64,000 bases of DNA from Paralichthys olivaceus (lineage: Eukaryota > Chordata > Actinopteri > Pleuronectiformes > Paralichthyidae), in the NCBI RefSeq assembly GCF_024713975.1, contig NC_091108.1, positions 2,843,001 through 2,907,000 on the forward strand, read 5' to 3'. Positions 36,601 to 48,668 of the stretch are shown here, one piece after another. How positions within the stretch are numbered: position 1 is the stretch's first letter; every line of letters begins with the position of its first letter. The notes beneath the pieces were generated by a model. It was not told where the DNA came from, ran no database searches, and was given only the letters and a program-made list of their open reading frames with translations. Position numbers and translations under genes: made by a program.

Positions 36601-37690
36601 TACCCTGCCAGACTGTCACACTGAGCTCCACTTGCTGGATTAAAGCTTTGGCAAAGACTATACTTAAACTGGACCTTGTAAAAACCTCTCAGCACGCTCT
36701 CTGGGACTTGGAGGGCATCCATCCTCAGACACTGCGCTTTCTAAAAGGAAAGTGAAAAGTCTGATTAGTGCTTCCTTTTATGTGATACTTTATTTATTAC
36801 AGTATGCCCTGATTTCACTTTCATCCCATTGTTTTGTGCGCCGACAAAGAAAAGTGGGATAACAATCTAGAACTAGAAATTATGTTCACAAAACATTTGT
36901 CAGTGCTGGTGAACATATTCAAGCAGTATTTTAAAAATTTAGATCAGTGTTTCTGCAGTGTTCATCAAATAATACATTATTATGATTTTTAATACCACAA
37001 GGATTTAATTTGAAACCTGTTTCCTGGAAATACTGGTCGGACAATGCAAAAAAGAATTATTATTACTAAGTACATTACAATTATTTAATCCAGCATCAAT
37101 ATATTAAATGAAGATTCATTTAATTTAACTAAATAATGTACCTTTTTTTGAGACCTGCTCATAATGAGGTGATGACTTTTCAAGATGCAAGCAGAATAGT
37201 AGTGAATGAAAACAAAAATGTATTCCCTCAAGATAATGTTATTAAAAGATCCTCCAAAGCCAAAACTTACATCCAAATGAATAATCATTTGACCGTAACA
37301 GCCTTTGAACTGAATTGTGCTTTTTAAGACTTTTCAAGACCCTGCAGATATTATGTACATAACAGATGTACATAGCAGATAAATGTATGATGAATTCACA
37401 AAAAGGCAACATCATTCTTCTGTCGATTTAGATTTATGCACAGGATAATAGTAATTAATTTAGTGTTGGAGAAGTAAAGACCACAAAACACACACATACA
37501 TTGAGAGAATAAATAAAGATGTTCATCTTGTCTGTGTAACTTTTAATAATGCTGCTTTAAGACAATCACAGGTTATTTCTCAGTAGATTAAGTCTAACTG
37601 ATGATTTACTCATGATTATTACTATTTAACTGAACTAATATCAAATACAAAACGTGCATTTACTCAGAATTTCCACTCAGGTGTTTTGAT
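33645..37690. other. jcad 3' UTR continuation or intergenic DNA, AT-rich
   Basis: About 4 kb of AT-rich sequence. No coding exon is supportable on the + strand. On the minus strand one acceptor-like site (TTTCCTTTTAG ending at 36742) precedes a short open stretch to about 36666, noted as a weak possible exon under findings. Open frames near 34.5-34.9 and 36.2-36.5 kb are AT-rich and look random. Confidence 0.4.
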
Positions 37691-37697
37691 TCCTCAG

Positions 37698-37787
37698 CAC
37701 CTGTTAGCTAGCCTGCAGGTGTTAGCTAGCCCGCAGGTGTTAGCTAGCTTACAGGTGTTAGCTAGCCCGCAGGTGTTAGCTACCTGA
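37698..37787. repeat. 18-bp tandem repeat, five copies
   Basis: Five head-to-tail copies of CAGGTGTTAGCTAGCCCG (37698-37715, 37716-37733, 37734-37751, 37752-37769, 37770-37787) differ at one to five positions. Each holds an E-box-like CAGGTG and a GCTAGC palindrome. The array lies 120-240 bases from the GCC-repeat block at 37917-37935. Confidence 0.9.
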
Positions 37788-37907
37788 TAGCCTCTAGCAT
37801 TCACTTATTTTTAACACTCCGTCAGTTGTAGGCCCGTCAGACCTGCAGCCCCAGTGAACCACGTGTTTTAAAAACATTACAAGGTGAGTTTTACGTCACA
37901 CGCTTAC

Positions 37908-37936
37908 CACAGTTCTGCCGCCGCCGCCGCCGCCAT
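37908..37936 (-). CDS. Putative first coding exon of an unidentified minus-strand gene
   Basis: On the minus strand AAGATGGCGGCGGCGGCGG begins an ATG (37936-37934) followed by six Ala codons and Glu-Leu. The frame then meets a good donor, CTGTG|GTAAGCG, at 37908/37907, leaving 2 bases of a split codon. The AAGATGGCGGC context is a perfect YY1-type start element, usual at CpG promoters of housekeeping genes. No second exon was identified with confidence, so the gene is unnamed. The alternative is that the block is only a promoter element of svil on the other strand. Confidence 0.3.
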
Positions 37937-37950
37937 CTTAACTAGCTAGT
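37917..37950 (+). promoter_or_regulatory. GCC-repeat, YY1-like promoter block, possible svil distal promoter
   Basis: Six GCC units followed by ATCTTAACTAGCTAGTTAAG form a small GC-rich island inside AT-rich DNA. The second part is palindromic (CTTAACTAGCTAGTTAAG). It lies 11.5 kb upstream of the svil coding start. A bounded exon-like piece, acceptor TTCTCCTCCAG ending 38828 and donor ACAG|GTAGGT at 38908/38909, follows within 1 kb and could be a noncoding svil exon. Confidence 0.35.
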
Positions 37951-39098
37951 TAAGCTAGTCATGCTAACGCTGGGACACTGATTTGTGGACTTCTCCTGAA
38001 TGTTTCGCTCTGGTCTGTTGTTGTCTGACCTCAACACTATCCACAGCATTCTGTTTCCTTAACCTGGAAGTTTGTACTTCAAGTTCCAGCTTTGCTGCTA
38101 AACCTAAATGGGAGCTACACGTCAGCTCATGCTACCGGTTAAAGTTTTAACTTCCGACATGTCTGCTGGTAACCTTGGTAACCAACTTCCTCACGTGTAG
38201 ACGTGTTTAATTTTTACTTTTTAACAAACAAGTGAAATAATCTTCTTATCGCAGTTAATAATAATTTCCATACAATATATAATACAACAAGTAAATATTT
38301 TATTATACATCAAGGTACTTTTAAGCAAATTTTCTTGAATATTCCAAACTTTTACTTTTGTAATATTTTCAACACGTACTTATACTTCAAGTTACATCAA
38401 GATACTTCAAGCTTATTGTCTTGAATCTTACAAACTTTGACTTCTGTAATATTTTGAACACATAGCCATACTTGTATTGTAGTTTTATTACATTGTGGTA
38501 TAAGTACTTATGTACCACAGTTACACCTGCACGGACCTTTTTCATGTGGTCTTATCACATATGAGGAGACGTGTATGTCTTTGTTTTCTAAATATCACAT
38601 CATATATCACCTTCATCGTGCACATGCAAAGGAAACAGTATGCCACTGTTCTGTGGGACCTCACTGGCATCCATCCCTCCAGCTGTCCCTCCACCGCAGC
38701 TGCCTCAGTGTCGGAGGGAGTAAAATACATGTCTGTCATTACTGTGCGCCTGTCAGGCAAGCTGCTGCTCGGGGGAAAGAAGTGAGTCCATTAATGTCAC
38801 AGTGACAGTTGTCCTCCTTCTCCTCCAGTCCTCACACATTCTCCACTGTACCACACCCCAGACGGGATGGAGATGGTCCAACTGCGAATGTGCTCCTGCA
38901 GCAAACAGGTAGGTTCAGCACAAGAATGGAAACACTGGGATTTGTTCAAACAGCAGGTGATAGTTGTGCATGAATGTGGTCAGAAGAACTACCAGAATGA
39001 GATGCTTGATTAGATAATTTATTTCTTTTATTACGAGGATTTTAGCCACATTACAGCAGCTAACGCCCCTGTCCCCACTGAATCTCAGCCTACAGTAG

Positions 39099-39230
39099 CA
39101 CCCCTCTTGTCAAATTTTTTCTTTCTTTTACCCCAGTTTCACCCCAGTCTCTTTCCTGTTTACCCAACTCCTTCTCTCTCTCTCTCTCTCTTTCCCTTTT
39201 CCTCTCTCTGTCGTCTTTACTCAGCACATT
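39099..39230. repeat. Dispersed duplicate, copy A (CCCCAGTTTCACC...(TC)n)
   Basis: The stretch with TTTTTTCTTTCTTTTACCCCAGTTTCACCCCAGTCTC, then a (TC)n tract and TTTACT(C/T)GGC-like end, recurs at 40382-40513 with an expanded (TC)n centre. The two copies lie 1.3 kb apart in the same orientation. Confidence 0.7.
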
Positions 39231-39514
39231 GAACTCGAGTAGAATTTGGCACGTCGTGTCCCGCTGTAGCTATCCAAGTCCACAAGATGGAGACAAACAA
39301 CAGATAAACAGAAATAGGAACCGATACCCTGTTCCTTCTCTTTCAGTGGAGGACCTGAGGAGAGTGAAACCTTTGACCTGTTTATTATAACAAATAAAGC
39401 AAATATCCAGTAACCTGATATGTGCTTGTTATGGATATGCTCCCATGAAAGTGCAAAACTGATTTTACACCGACTGCAATGCCGTTGTTGTCGTAGTCGT
39501 CGTACTACGTTAAA

Positions 39515-39575
39515 GGAACTTTGGAAATCAATTCAGTGGTTTTTGTGTAATCCTGGTGACAAATTAACAAACAAG
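39515..39575 (+). repeat. Fragment of a teleost interspersed repeat (LINE 3'-end-like)
   Basis: GGAAATCAATTCAGTGGTTTTTGTGTAATCCTGGTGACAAATTAACAAACAAG-like wording follows the common fish repeat that reads about 'GGAAATCGGTTCAGTAGTTTTTGCGTAATCCTG...AACAAACAAAC'. The same family recurs at 52118-52250. Confidence 0.5.
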
Positions 39576-40381
39576 TAGTTTGCATGCTGCTCTCTCTTAC
39601 CTTATTTGATGAAGACAACAGCTGCATCACGTTTGATAAATATTAACACTTTGCCTTGCATGTGTATTTGTGAAGGTGTACAAATCCCTGAGTGCAGTGC
39701 AGAAGAGACCATGTTGTGTGCAACTCACAGATGTCCTGTCAAAAGTACTTTGGCGACAATCATGGTCATGTGGCATTAAATCACGAGTGGTGATATGTTA
39801 GATGGAGGATCCACGCTTTGTCTTTAATTTTAGATTCAATGACGCACCTGTTACTTGTGGCCTTTAGAACCATGCAGCGTGATACTCTGATGATGCTCAA
39901 CTTTAAATGTATGGATTTATGTAGATGCAAATGAAACATATATGACATTGCTGTTTTAAGGAAGCATGCTTCATTACTAAAACTTCTAGATTAAATTTGG
40001 TCCCGCTCTGAGCTGTCAGACCCATTGTTGTAGGAGCACCTGCAGCACCTGGATCACACCACGCTGGTGGATTGTAGTTTTAACAGCTGATTCGATCCCT
40101 CTGCGCTGGGAGCCTGACGCTTCCTGTCTATTTATGGCTGATGCCCCTCTATTGAGGCTGCTCTCTTCAGCCCATACATGGTTGTTGTGGGATGAGGTTA
40201 CCACGCCGGTTTTGGCCCACACTCCCCAAACCATTTGGAAGCAGTGTTGTGTCGCCTCTCACCGTCAGTCTAAACTCTATCAGACAAGGGTCCCAAACCT
40301 CTTTCACAAGAATGGACATTTTGGGAACCACAGTCTTGACTCATGGAATAGTTTGAAGAAGCATTTGCTGTAGGGGTATTA

Positions 40382-40437
40382 GAGCACACCTCTTTTTTCT
40401 TTCTTTCACCCCAGTTTCACCTCAGTCTCTCTCTCTC

Positions 40438-40483
<46 letters not shown>

Positions 40484-40513
40484 TCTCTGCTTCTCTTTCT
40501 TCTTTACTTGGCT
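40382..40513. repeat. Dispersed duplicate, copy B, with long (TC)n microsatellite
   Basis: Second copy of the sequence at 39099-39230. The pyrimidine centre at about 40425-40490 is an almost pure CT microsatellite interrupted by CCC. Confidence 0.7.
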
Positions 40514-41550
40514 GTTCTTGGACTAATTTATTTGGCCTGCTGCAGTAGAGCTAGTGGGAAAGCACCAGGCTATATTTGTCGGCGGCTGAGGTTGGACCTG
40601 GTTCATGGTGGTAGACTTTGGATCATTTGTTGGGTTTTACCTAATAACCCCTGCTCCTCCTGCCTCCTCAGCACTTTTGCTCTGAACGAGGTACCGGTGA
40701 AACCTTTTGTTTGGTTTCATTTACCTGAGCTCTCACAAAAGGAAACATGGACTTCACCTGCAAAGCACCTCTCTCAGTCCTGTGTTATTGGAGTTAAAGA
40801 ATTGTAAGTATTATTTTTCCTAGAGTAATCTCATTCATGCTATGATATATATATTATCTCAGCAACAAGTTGATTCTTACTTAATTGAGAATCATTTATG
40901 ATGGAGTTTTATCGTGAGTGGCAAAGTATAAATGATCAGGTATATGGTAAACTAAGAGATGTTTGGCCATAATGGCAACTTCCATAGACCTTACACACAC
41001 AATATGATATAATTTGCTATCTGCCACAATGCAAATATAATCAGGGATTTAATAGCCCAGAAGTTCCCTTACAAACTGGTTTGCTTTTGCTGTTAAACAT
41101 TAAAAAGCTCAAAAAATGTCATGTTAAAGTTAAAAATCTGACAGATGCCAATTAAAACCATTGCATAGTCTGTTCTTGAAACACAATTGCCATGACCCTT
41201 GCTGCAGAATCTCAGACAGGTATTTTCTCCTGCTGGATTTTACAGTCTGGCAGTTTAAACATCGCACCCTCTGAGGTGTCTTTAAATTTGAGGAAGTCAC
41301 TCATTGTTATCATCTTTGGCAAACTTCCTGGTAGAGGAGGCAAATGTTAAAACTCAGCACTACTTCACTGAAAGTAACGTCCCAGCTGAGCCCCCCTCTT
41401 TATGTTCTGTGCTGTCTCAAGTAACCACATGGGTATTAGCATTCCAAGCTCCAGATTATGGCTGTATGTTGGTATGTGTGTGCAGCTGATCTGGTGTGTT
41501 GTTTCAACTCGGGACAGGCGTCGTTTCTCCATAGTTTTGTTTTCACAGAG

Positions 41551-41593
41551 TGTGTGTGTGTGTGTGTGCGTGTGTGTGTGTGTCTGTGTGTGA
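41551..41593. repeat. (GT)n microsatellite
   Basis: About 20 TG units with CG and CT interruptions. Nearby open frames on both strands are artefacts of this tract. Confidence 0.85.
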
Positions 41594-44500
41594 GGGAGAG
41601 ACAGGGTCTGTGTGTGAACATGTGCGGCAGTTGCTTGGTGTCCGGCACCTGCTGCACTCATCAATATGAACAGACAGGTTTACCGGCCTCATTGTTGGGG
41701 TTTGGGTCTGACAACATACAAAGCAGTTTTAAATTTGATTCCCTTGTAGAAAACCAGTGCATTTTTAACTGTAGCCAACACTGAAACACAGAGTACTACT
41801 CTTGAGATGGAGGGGCCAAGATTTAGTTCTCGGAACAGCAAAGTGACTTGTGGATGTTTCATGCACTTGTTATTCCTGTAGCATGTTTCCTCAAGCACCA
41901 TCTTTTATTGTCTCCACCATCTGTTTCAGTCAGCACCTTGTACGTCAGAAGGCAGAGAGCTGGCTCAGGCTCCCACTGGCCTGCAAACATGCTGCCTTCT
42001 TTTTCAATATATGATTGCTGCTTGGATTATATGTGGCATGAATCACTGATGATAGTCACTATCTATATACTCACAGATTGGCCCTGAGGTCTAGAATGTT
42101 CACAGTTACTAAGTATATCATAAATCTATATAACTCAGCAAAGATGAACACCCTAGTTTGCCGTGTTAAAGAGAGTGAAAGAAAAATTGGTTGAGTCATA
42201 TTTTGCGCAATCCTTTGAACTAACCTACAAACATAACCTTCTTGGACGAGGTAATAAAGCCAAGGAAGGCTTGTTTTGAAATCTCACTCTCACTGGACAA
42301 CAGGACCATTGGGACAGTCTTAATAGGCCTCCGCATCAGTGGGCCAGTGGATCCATGGATCTTTTCTCTTTTGGTTGCACAGTGGCAGACGCATTTCCTT
42401 TGGGGACTAAATGGAGCCTTCTTTTTTTTTCAACAAATGCTTAGTTTAATGCCCGTTGTCAGATAGAATTCTATTGTGGAAACGATGCTTGTAGGGAACC
42501 AATCTTAAAGCAGATGGGGGCATTTTCAAGTAGCCATTACTTTTGCAATCAACATTTGCTTCATAGCATGTTGGTAGTATATAGTCATTGGCACTGTTTC
42601 TGGGTGTTGTTTTGATATTTCAGTAGAAATTAAAAATAGCTAAGTTGCATCCCAAACAACTGTAAACATTGTACATGTATAGCACACGATGAAGTGATGT
42701 GGTTGCAGGAGCTGAGATATAATGGTGATAATATCACAAGCACACACATGATAAGAAATGTAAAGAAAATGCATGGTGTGGTAAAATTATTTGGAAAAAC
42801 TGTTCTCTGCCATAGCAGAGAAAGTTTAGAAATGACCTCTGCTGCACTGTGACACATCATACTTATACTTTTGTCTGGTCTTGAGTGACCATAAGTTACC
42901 TCGTCCAGTTACATATTGTGAAGATGTTCCTGGAAGATGTACCTTTTAAGAAAGTGCAGCCAAATCCTCATCCCCTTTTCCTCCCTGTCTCTGCCGAAGA
43001 GTTGCAGAACTCCTTCAGTGTCTTCCCTCGGCACCCGGCTCTGTGCTCATCGATATCCATATAAGAGCAGAGCAGGCAGATTTCTGTGCTGAGTGTCCGG
43101 CAGAGTTGATGCAAGGCAACAGAGAGGAATGCAGATCTGGATTTAAAGATGGAATGCCAGAGTAAATGTTTAAGTGAGGTTCCTGGTCTTAGGCCTCATG
43201 CGCTCACTTGACCCATGCATCTGTGTTTGTGTTTGTGTGTGTGAGAGAGAGACACAGTTTGAATCATGCACTTCTTTTGCATGTGTTGACATCAGTGCAT
43301 GTGTGTCTGTGGCTCTTCGATCACTAAGACAAATCTGTTGTTTGGCATATTGTAAACATTTTCAGCACCAAGAATGGTTGCTGGAGTTTTTGTGAGTTAA
43401 AATCATGGCTGTGTCGCCGTGAGATTTAAACAGACATTTGCGGCTCAACTTCAGTCATTTGTACCAAACCCAATAAATCTCAGTATGTATAAACGACAGA
43501 CTGAAACATGTCGTGCCCAGAAAAGTGTGGTGCTGACCGTCATATCTTAAAAATTTGCTGAGAGATGCATTGATGCTGAGTCACCCAGCGATTTATTGAG
43601 GCCTCATCTCGTGGTGTTTACATGTTTTCCTCGGTGTTGAGTTCTGTAGACTGGTTTGTACACTGACTGTGTTGCAAGATAATATTGTTGAGTTGAGTTT
43701 CACATTTCTATAAATCACCTCTCTCTCACCTCAAATCAGAAAACCAGTTCATCCTTTCCCAGTGACATTGAATCGGTTTAGGAGATGAAACAAGGCTGCA
43801 GGCATGGTTTATGAACAGATAAGCTATTGGCAGCACTTCTAGATTGGATAAGAAAACTATTATTTATTTGATTGAAAAATATTTATCCTATACATTCTAT
43901 ACATGTCTTTAGTTTTATCAAGATATGTTTCTGTATCTTCAAAGATATCATATAAAGTATATAGTAAAACAACTCATGTTGCTAACAACTCTGTGTTAAG
44001 AGTCCACCTCAGTTACTTGGAAGTGTTATATGTGATGCCAGTAAAGTTTACAACTAAGAAAAGCTCTATGGCGACATGACTTGTTTTGACAATTCAAATT
44101 TGCATGTGACCGATCAGATGGAGAGCAAGTGAGTGAGGATGTATCATCAGTTGTTGTTGTTGATTTGTCAATAAGAGAAGAGGAAACATGGAGATCAATA
44201 AAAACAAGCAAAAAGAGAAAGTAAGAAGGAGTTGAGGACTGAGGAGGAGTGATCGTAAAGAGCAGGAAGGGTCAGAGGAGAAAGAACAAGATGGATGGTA
44301 AGCGTGACAAATCTGGTGAAGCAAAGGGAGAGGGAGTGAGAAAGAAAACAAGGCAGAGCAGCGTGCAGACGTGGAGACGGTCCCCTGGTAAACACGGGCC
44401 GGCGGGCTGACAGGGTGACCTCTCTCCCTGAGGCAGCCACTCACAACACATGTTGCCTTATTAGGGGCGTCTACAGGCAGCGTGGGCAGACCGGGGAAGG

Positions 44501-45179
44501 TGGGGGAGAAAGGGAGAAAAAGCATCACACTGAGGAGGTGAGTTAGCAAGCAAGACACTCCAAAAGTGTGTAACAAGAGTCAAGAGCCGGGGTTTTATTA
44601 CCAAGTTACCTCTGCAATTCAGTTCATAAAATACTTTATCCTGATGTAGTGCAACAAAATGCCCACACACGTTGCATCTCCATGCATATTATCATATTAT
44701 ATTTAGAAATATAACCTGTTCTCTTACATTCTGGACTCATTTTGTTGTCAGTCTCTCTGTGTGTGTGTGTGTGTGTGCACTCAGTTTCATTGAGGCTGTC
44801 ATGAACAGAAGAGTAGGTTATGTTACTGTAAATATCTTGACCTGCAGTGTCTTTGTGATTTAAGGTAATTTAAAATTTTGGGTTGTATCTCCATTTTATA
44901 GTTGAAGACGACTTTTTTTCCTTTTGCATTTTGAGTCAAAAATGTATAAAAAGAAATATTATTTGCCAGAATTGATGATTTTATCATTTTTATCTGCTCA
45001 GAGTGTAAGATGTGGAGCATAAACTGATTTAACAGTTGAACAGAATATGAGAAGACATTATGAATGGTGTCCCGCTGTATTTCATGATCAAGACAAGGAT
45101 GTCAGTAAAATTCTTACAACCATAAAGAATCATGTTCCCAGTGGAAAACTGAATTTTACAATCTTCTTCATACTTCCGA
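41594..45179. other. Upstream or intronic DNA of svil, no gene seen
   Basis: AT-rich sequence with short simple repeats, including a (GT)n at about 44758-44778. No reading frame with splice signals or family resemblance was found on either strand. Confidence 0.35.
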
Positions 45180-45440
45180 TCTTCTCCCCGTGTCTGCATA
45201 GGTTTTCTCTGGTTACTCAGGCTTCCCCCCACAGTCCAAAAACATATAGGGATTAGGTTGATTGGAGAATATAGATTGACTTTAGGTATAAAAGTGATTG
45301 GCTGTTTGGCCTTGTGATGCGCTGGTTGCCTGTCCAGGATGTACCTGGCCTCTTGCTCAATGTCAGCTAGGTTTGGCTCCAGCCCACCACAACCCTCAAA
45401 TGATAGGCAGTAAAGATAATGGACTGATGGATGGACACAT
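45180..45440 (+). mobile_element. Teleost interspersed repeat (3' two-thirds), non-autonomous
   Basis: Words in order: CCCCGTGTCTGCATAGGTTTT, CTCAGGCTTCCCCCCACAGTCC, TTAGGTTGATTGG, GATGCGCTGGTTGCCTGTCC, CAATGTCAGCTAGG, TCCAGCCCACCACAACCCTC and a terminal GGACTGATGGATGGA. They follow a very abundant fish repeat consensus almost end to end. The 5' head of the same family survives separately at 20905-20985. It is noncoding. Confidence 0.75.
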
Positions 45441-45748
45441 TTACAAACAGAAGAAGGAAGATTTTGCAGCCAAACTATTGTAATTTTATATTTAATACAG
45501 TTTTTGGACATTATATTGCACCCAGTCTTCTTGACTGAAGCACACCTGATGTATTGTGTGCTTTAAGGATACCATCTGACTCCCAGTATCCCCGGACCCC
45601 ATACCAGCCCTGCTGCCCTGCTGGCACCCTCCTCCAATCCTGTTCCAGAGTTTTTATCATCAAGGCTAATTTCTGCCTGTAATCTGATTAGGGCTCTGAG
45701 CTGCTTTAGCACCCTGCTGTGCTGTCTCTCTCCCTCTCCCCTCCACTG

Positions 45749-45776
45749 ACACACACACACACACACACACACACAC
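45749..45776. repeat. (AC)n microsatellite
   Basis: Fourteen AC units, about 250 bases before the candidate alternative svil start exon. Confidence 0.9.
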
Positions 45777-46026
45777 TGTCTGACAGCCAGTCTGTGCAGG
45801 CTGTAGCTTGCTGTGTAGCCAGGACAGTCACTGGGCTGTGGCTGTGTACTTGTGTGTGTTTGATGTGTGTGTGTGTGGTCGTGTCACCACTTTCCTCCAG
45901 CCTGTCTGCTTGCCGGTAGCAGCCCTCGCCTCTGCTGCTGCAACTCCTGCTGCAACATCGTCACGACCACTGTGACATCGGAGGGGAGTCTAGCAGAGAG
46001 GCTGTCTGCTGTTCACCTCCTTAAAC

Positions 46027-46087
46027 ATGTTTCGAAACCCATGGATCTCTAGTTACCATGTGAACCATGTGCAGCCCTGTGGCCAAG
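46027..46087 (+). CDS. svil: Candidate alternative first coding exon of svil
   Basis: An ATG at 46027 opens MFRNPWISSYHVNHVQPCGQ and meets a strong donor, CCAAG|GTAAGG, at 46087/46088, leaving 1 base. An in-frame TAG lies upstream at 45991-45993, so this is the first Met. It splices in phase to 48197-48260 and then to the established svil exon at 49598, with no stop across the three exons. The sequence upstream (45900-46026) is comparatively GC-rich and could be a promoter. I do not recognise the peptide; support is splice quality and phase only. Confidence 0.4.
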
Positions 46088-48196
46088 GTAAGGCCTCTAG
46101 AAGGGGAAGGCTCTGTTACAGGATGGCTTTCTTATCTCACTTGGATGCCCTTAAATCTATAGACTCCCTGGTTGAATGCTGTTTAGCTCATTACTGAGTT
46201 AAAAGACAGATTTTGGTGGATGTCCGTCATATAGCAAAGGGAGACTAACCAACTTCAAGAGGCTGTGAAGTTTCTTGGTTGATTCATTTTTTAATTGTAA
46301 GAAACATTTCTAATTCAGATAAGGATTTTGCATTTAAATGAGTTGGCAGAGAAGGTTTGATTGTATTTTTGTTTATTTGATTTGAATGTTAACATAGAGG
46401 CTGCTTGGAATGAATGTAGTCTCCGTGTTAGTAGTGATAGATACAGTCATCTGGTACTGTATTTCTAACAGGTGGATGCTACTGTGTGCTTCTTCCTGTT
46501 GCCTCCTCTGAGCTGTTTTACCTTGACAATGTTTTGTGTGCGTGAAATTCTCCTTTACAAACACCACGAGGTTTATCTTTGGTGTGTCTTTAGGTGGAAG
46601 ATGGCTGGTCACGTTCCCCCAACAACCTTTCTGCACAGATTGTGTGCAAGAGAAGGCCCTGTTGACTCAGGGCATCTATTTTGCACCTCTTGAATATTTA
46701 TAGAAAATCCTTCTCCTCCCTTCGCTCACTTGGGACCTCTGGCACTGCCCACCGTGAGCCTGGTGCTGCTTGTTTTGTTGACAACCTGCAGGCGTTTCCT
46801 AGGAAAGCCGGGTTGACTTCTACACAAGGGGCTTTCCATCGGAGGAATCAGACTTGTGAAGTCATAAACAGACAGATACATAAACACACACCTCCACAGT
46901 CACATTGACTTTAAAAACCTTCTTTGTGGATTTGAAAAGAGATGCTGCTTTAAAGGTTATGGCATTTATTGATTTTGAGTATGAAAAGAGAGTGCTAAAA
47001 TTATCCTTGCCATGTCTTCTTCTAGGATATGATCTTTACAAACTTAAGACAAACATGTGATGGGGAACTGCACCCATGCTGCAGAGAATTCTAACTCAGA
47101 TTTCTGGCCTCTCCGATGTCTAATTCTGACTTGACCTAGGTCAAAACATGTCCTTCAGTTTCATTGGGTCAGTCACTGCAGCCCTTGACCTTGATGTCTT
47201 GGTTATCACTGGGACTTGACATCACTTCGCTCATCCACACTTCATGTGGGTAGTTCTGCACTGTTGCCACATCGTCTTTAGTGGCCAAAATAAGTCAGAG
47301 GTGTTCTGGAGGCGTCTGGAGAAGCAACATGATCTGTCTCCTATACTTGAATCCAACTTTACAGCACGCTGCTGTGACCTGAGAGTAAGAGGGTCAAAGA
47401 TCAGCAAGAAACTGGAAGTGAACTTTCTGAGTAACCTTTTTTTGTCAACTGACTCACAGTGAGCTGAGACGGCACAGTGCTGTTTTGTACTCGCATCTTA
47501 CTTACTTGGATTTTATTACAGTACAAATCTACATACTGTGGTTGCGGCAGATTGATGATAGTCATTATGTGTAGAGCTAATGACAAAAATAGCATTAGTC
47601 ATTAAAATTATTTTGATAATCACATTTTTATGAGCTATACTTGCTACCCCACGTGTAGCGTCTCATTAGAGTTGTGAATGGGCTTACGTTTAGTCTCGCC
47701 TGTCACACCTGTTGTTTTGTGGATATGCAGCATCAATAGCTTGTACGTTATTTTTGTAGTGGTGGCCTCGATGGGAACACAAGAGAAATGTAAAAATAGG
47801 TAGAAAAGAAAAAGCTCAAAAGTGAGTGAGAGCAACAAGCTGCCATTAGTGAGGCACCATCTTCAACTTTTTATTCTATACTTTTTATAATACTCTGTAT
47901 ATATGTGATATTAGGCTTACCAACTTAGCGCCATATTAGTTGTTATGCTGGGTTGCGGCAAAACTTGCAATATCCCTGCTTTTTCTTTTTGTCTGCTAAA
48001 GCCCATCAGGACTTAATGTAGCAACTCGTGGTTCTAATAACATGATCTACTGTACTGTAGGTCTGTTGTACTTCCAAATGCCACAGTTTCCCCTGAAATG
48101 TAAATTTTGCTTTCACAACTTGCACACAGGTGCAGAACCTAAAGAGCGGATTTCTTTCATTCAAGTTCTTGACTGAGTCTCGTTTTTTCTCTGTAG

Positions 48197-48260
48197 GATT
48201 TGGGTCCAAAGCTCCTGCCAAACTCTGCAGCTCTGCCTCGTTTCCATCAGAAGCCTTAAG
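48197..48260 (+). CDS. svil: Candidate alternative second exon of svil
   Basis: Bounded by a strong acceptor (CGTTTTTTCTCTGTAG ending 48196) and a strong donor (TTAAG|GTGAGG at 48260/48261). Read from the 46027 exon it gives FGSKAPAKLCSSASFPSEAL and ends with 2 bases (AG). These complete an Arg codon with the first base of the svil exon at 49598, giving ...[14 protein letters not shown]. It may instead be an untranslated exon. Confidence 0.45.
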
Positions 48261-48624
48261 GTGAGGAGGAAAATAGTCTATTTTCTAAAATTCTCACACA
48301 TAGACATGGGTGAAATGACAGAGTGGAACGACAGAGATGACAAGCACCCTTTTCTAAGAGCATTTGCCATTCCTCTCATTTGCTTGGTCATCAAGATAGG
48401 GATATGTAAGGATGTAAGTTTACTAGTGCTTTAGCTTATCATGCACAATAGGCATTAAAAGCTGAAGATGCCTGGAACAGCTTATCCTAAGACCCTTTTT
48501 TCTTCACATGGTATTAGAGCCATAATACCTCTTTCGGGAACCCTTTACACCGAGCCTCTTTTTGCTTTAATAAGTTCCTCTGGTAGTTCAGTATCAGATT
48601 TTTATAATATCGGGTGAATGTAGT

Positions 48625-48668
48625 TTGTGTGTGTGTGTGTGTGTGTATGTGTGTGTGGGTGTGTGTGC
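48625..48668. repeat. (GT)n microsatellite
   Basis: About 20 GT units with AT and GG interruptions. Frames through it on either strand are spurious. Confidence 0.85.

Noticed and set aside
40134-40373. 79-codon + strand open frame
   Set aside because: Unspliced, no recognised family, in repeat-rich DNA; not enough to call a gene or transposon fragment.
41365-41784. Open frames on both strands near 41.5 kb
   Set aside because: Produced by the (GT)n tract, which reads as Cys-Val or Thr-His repeats.
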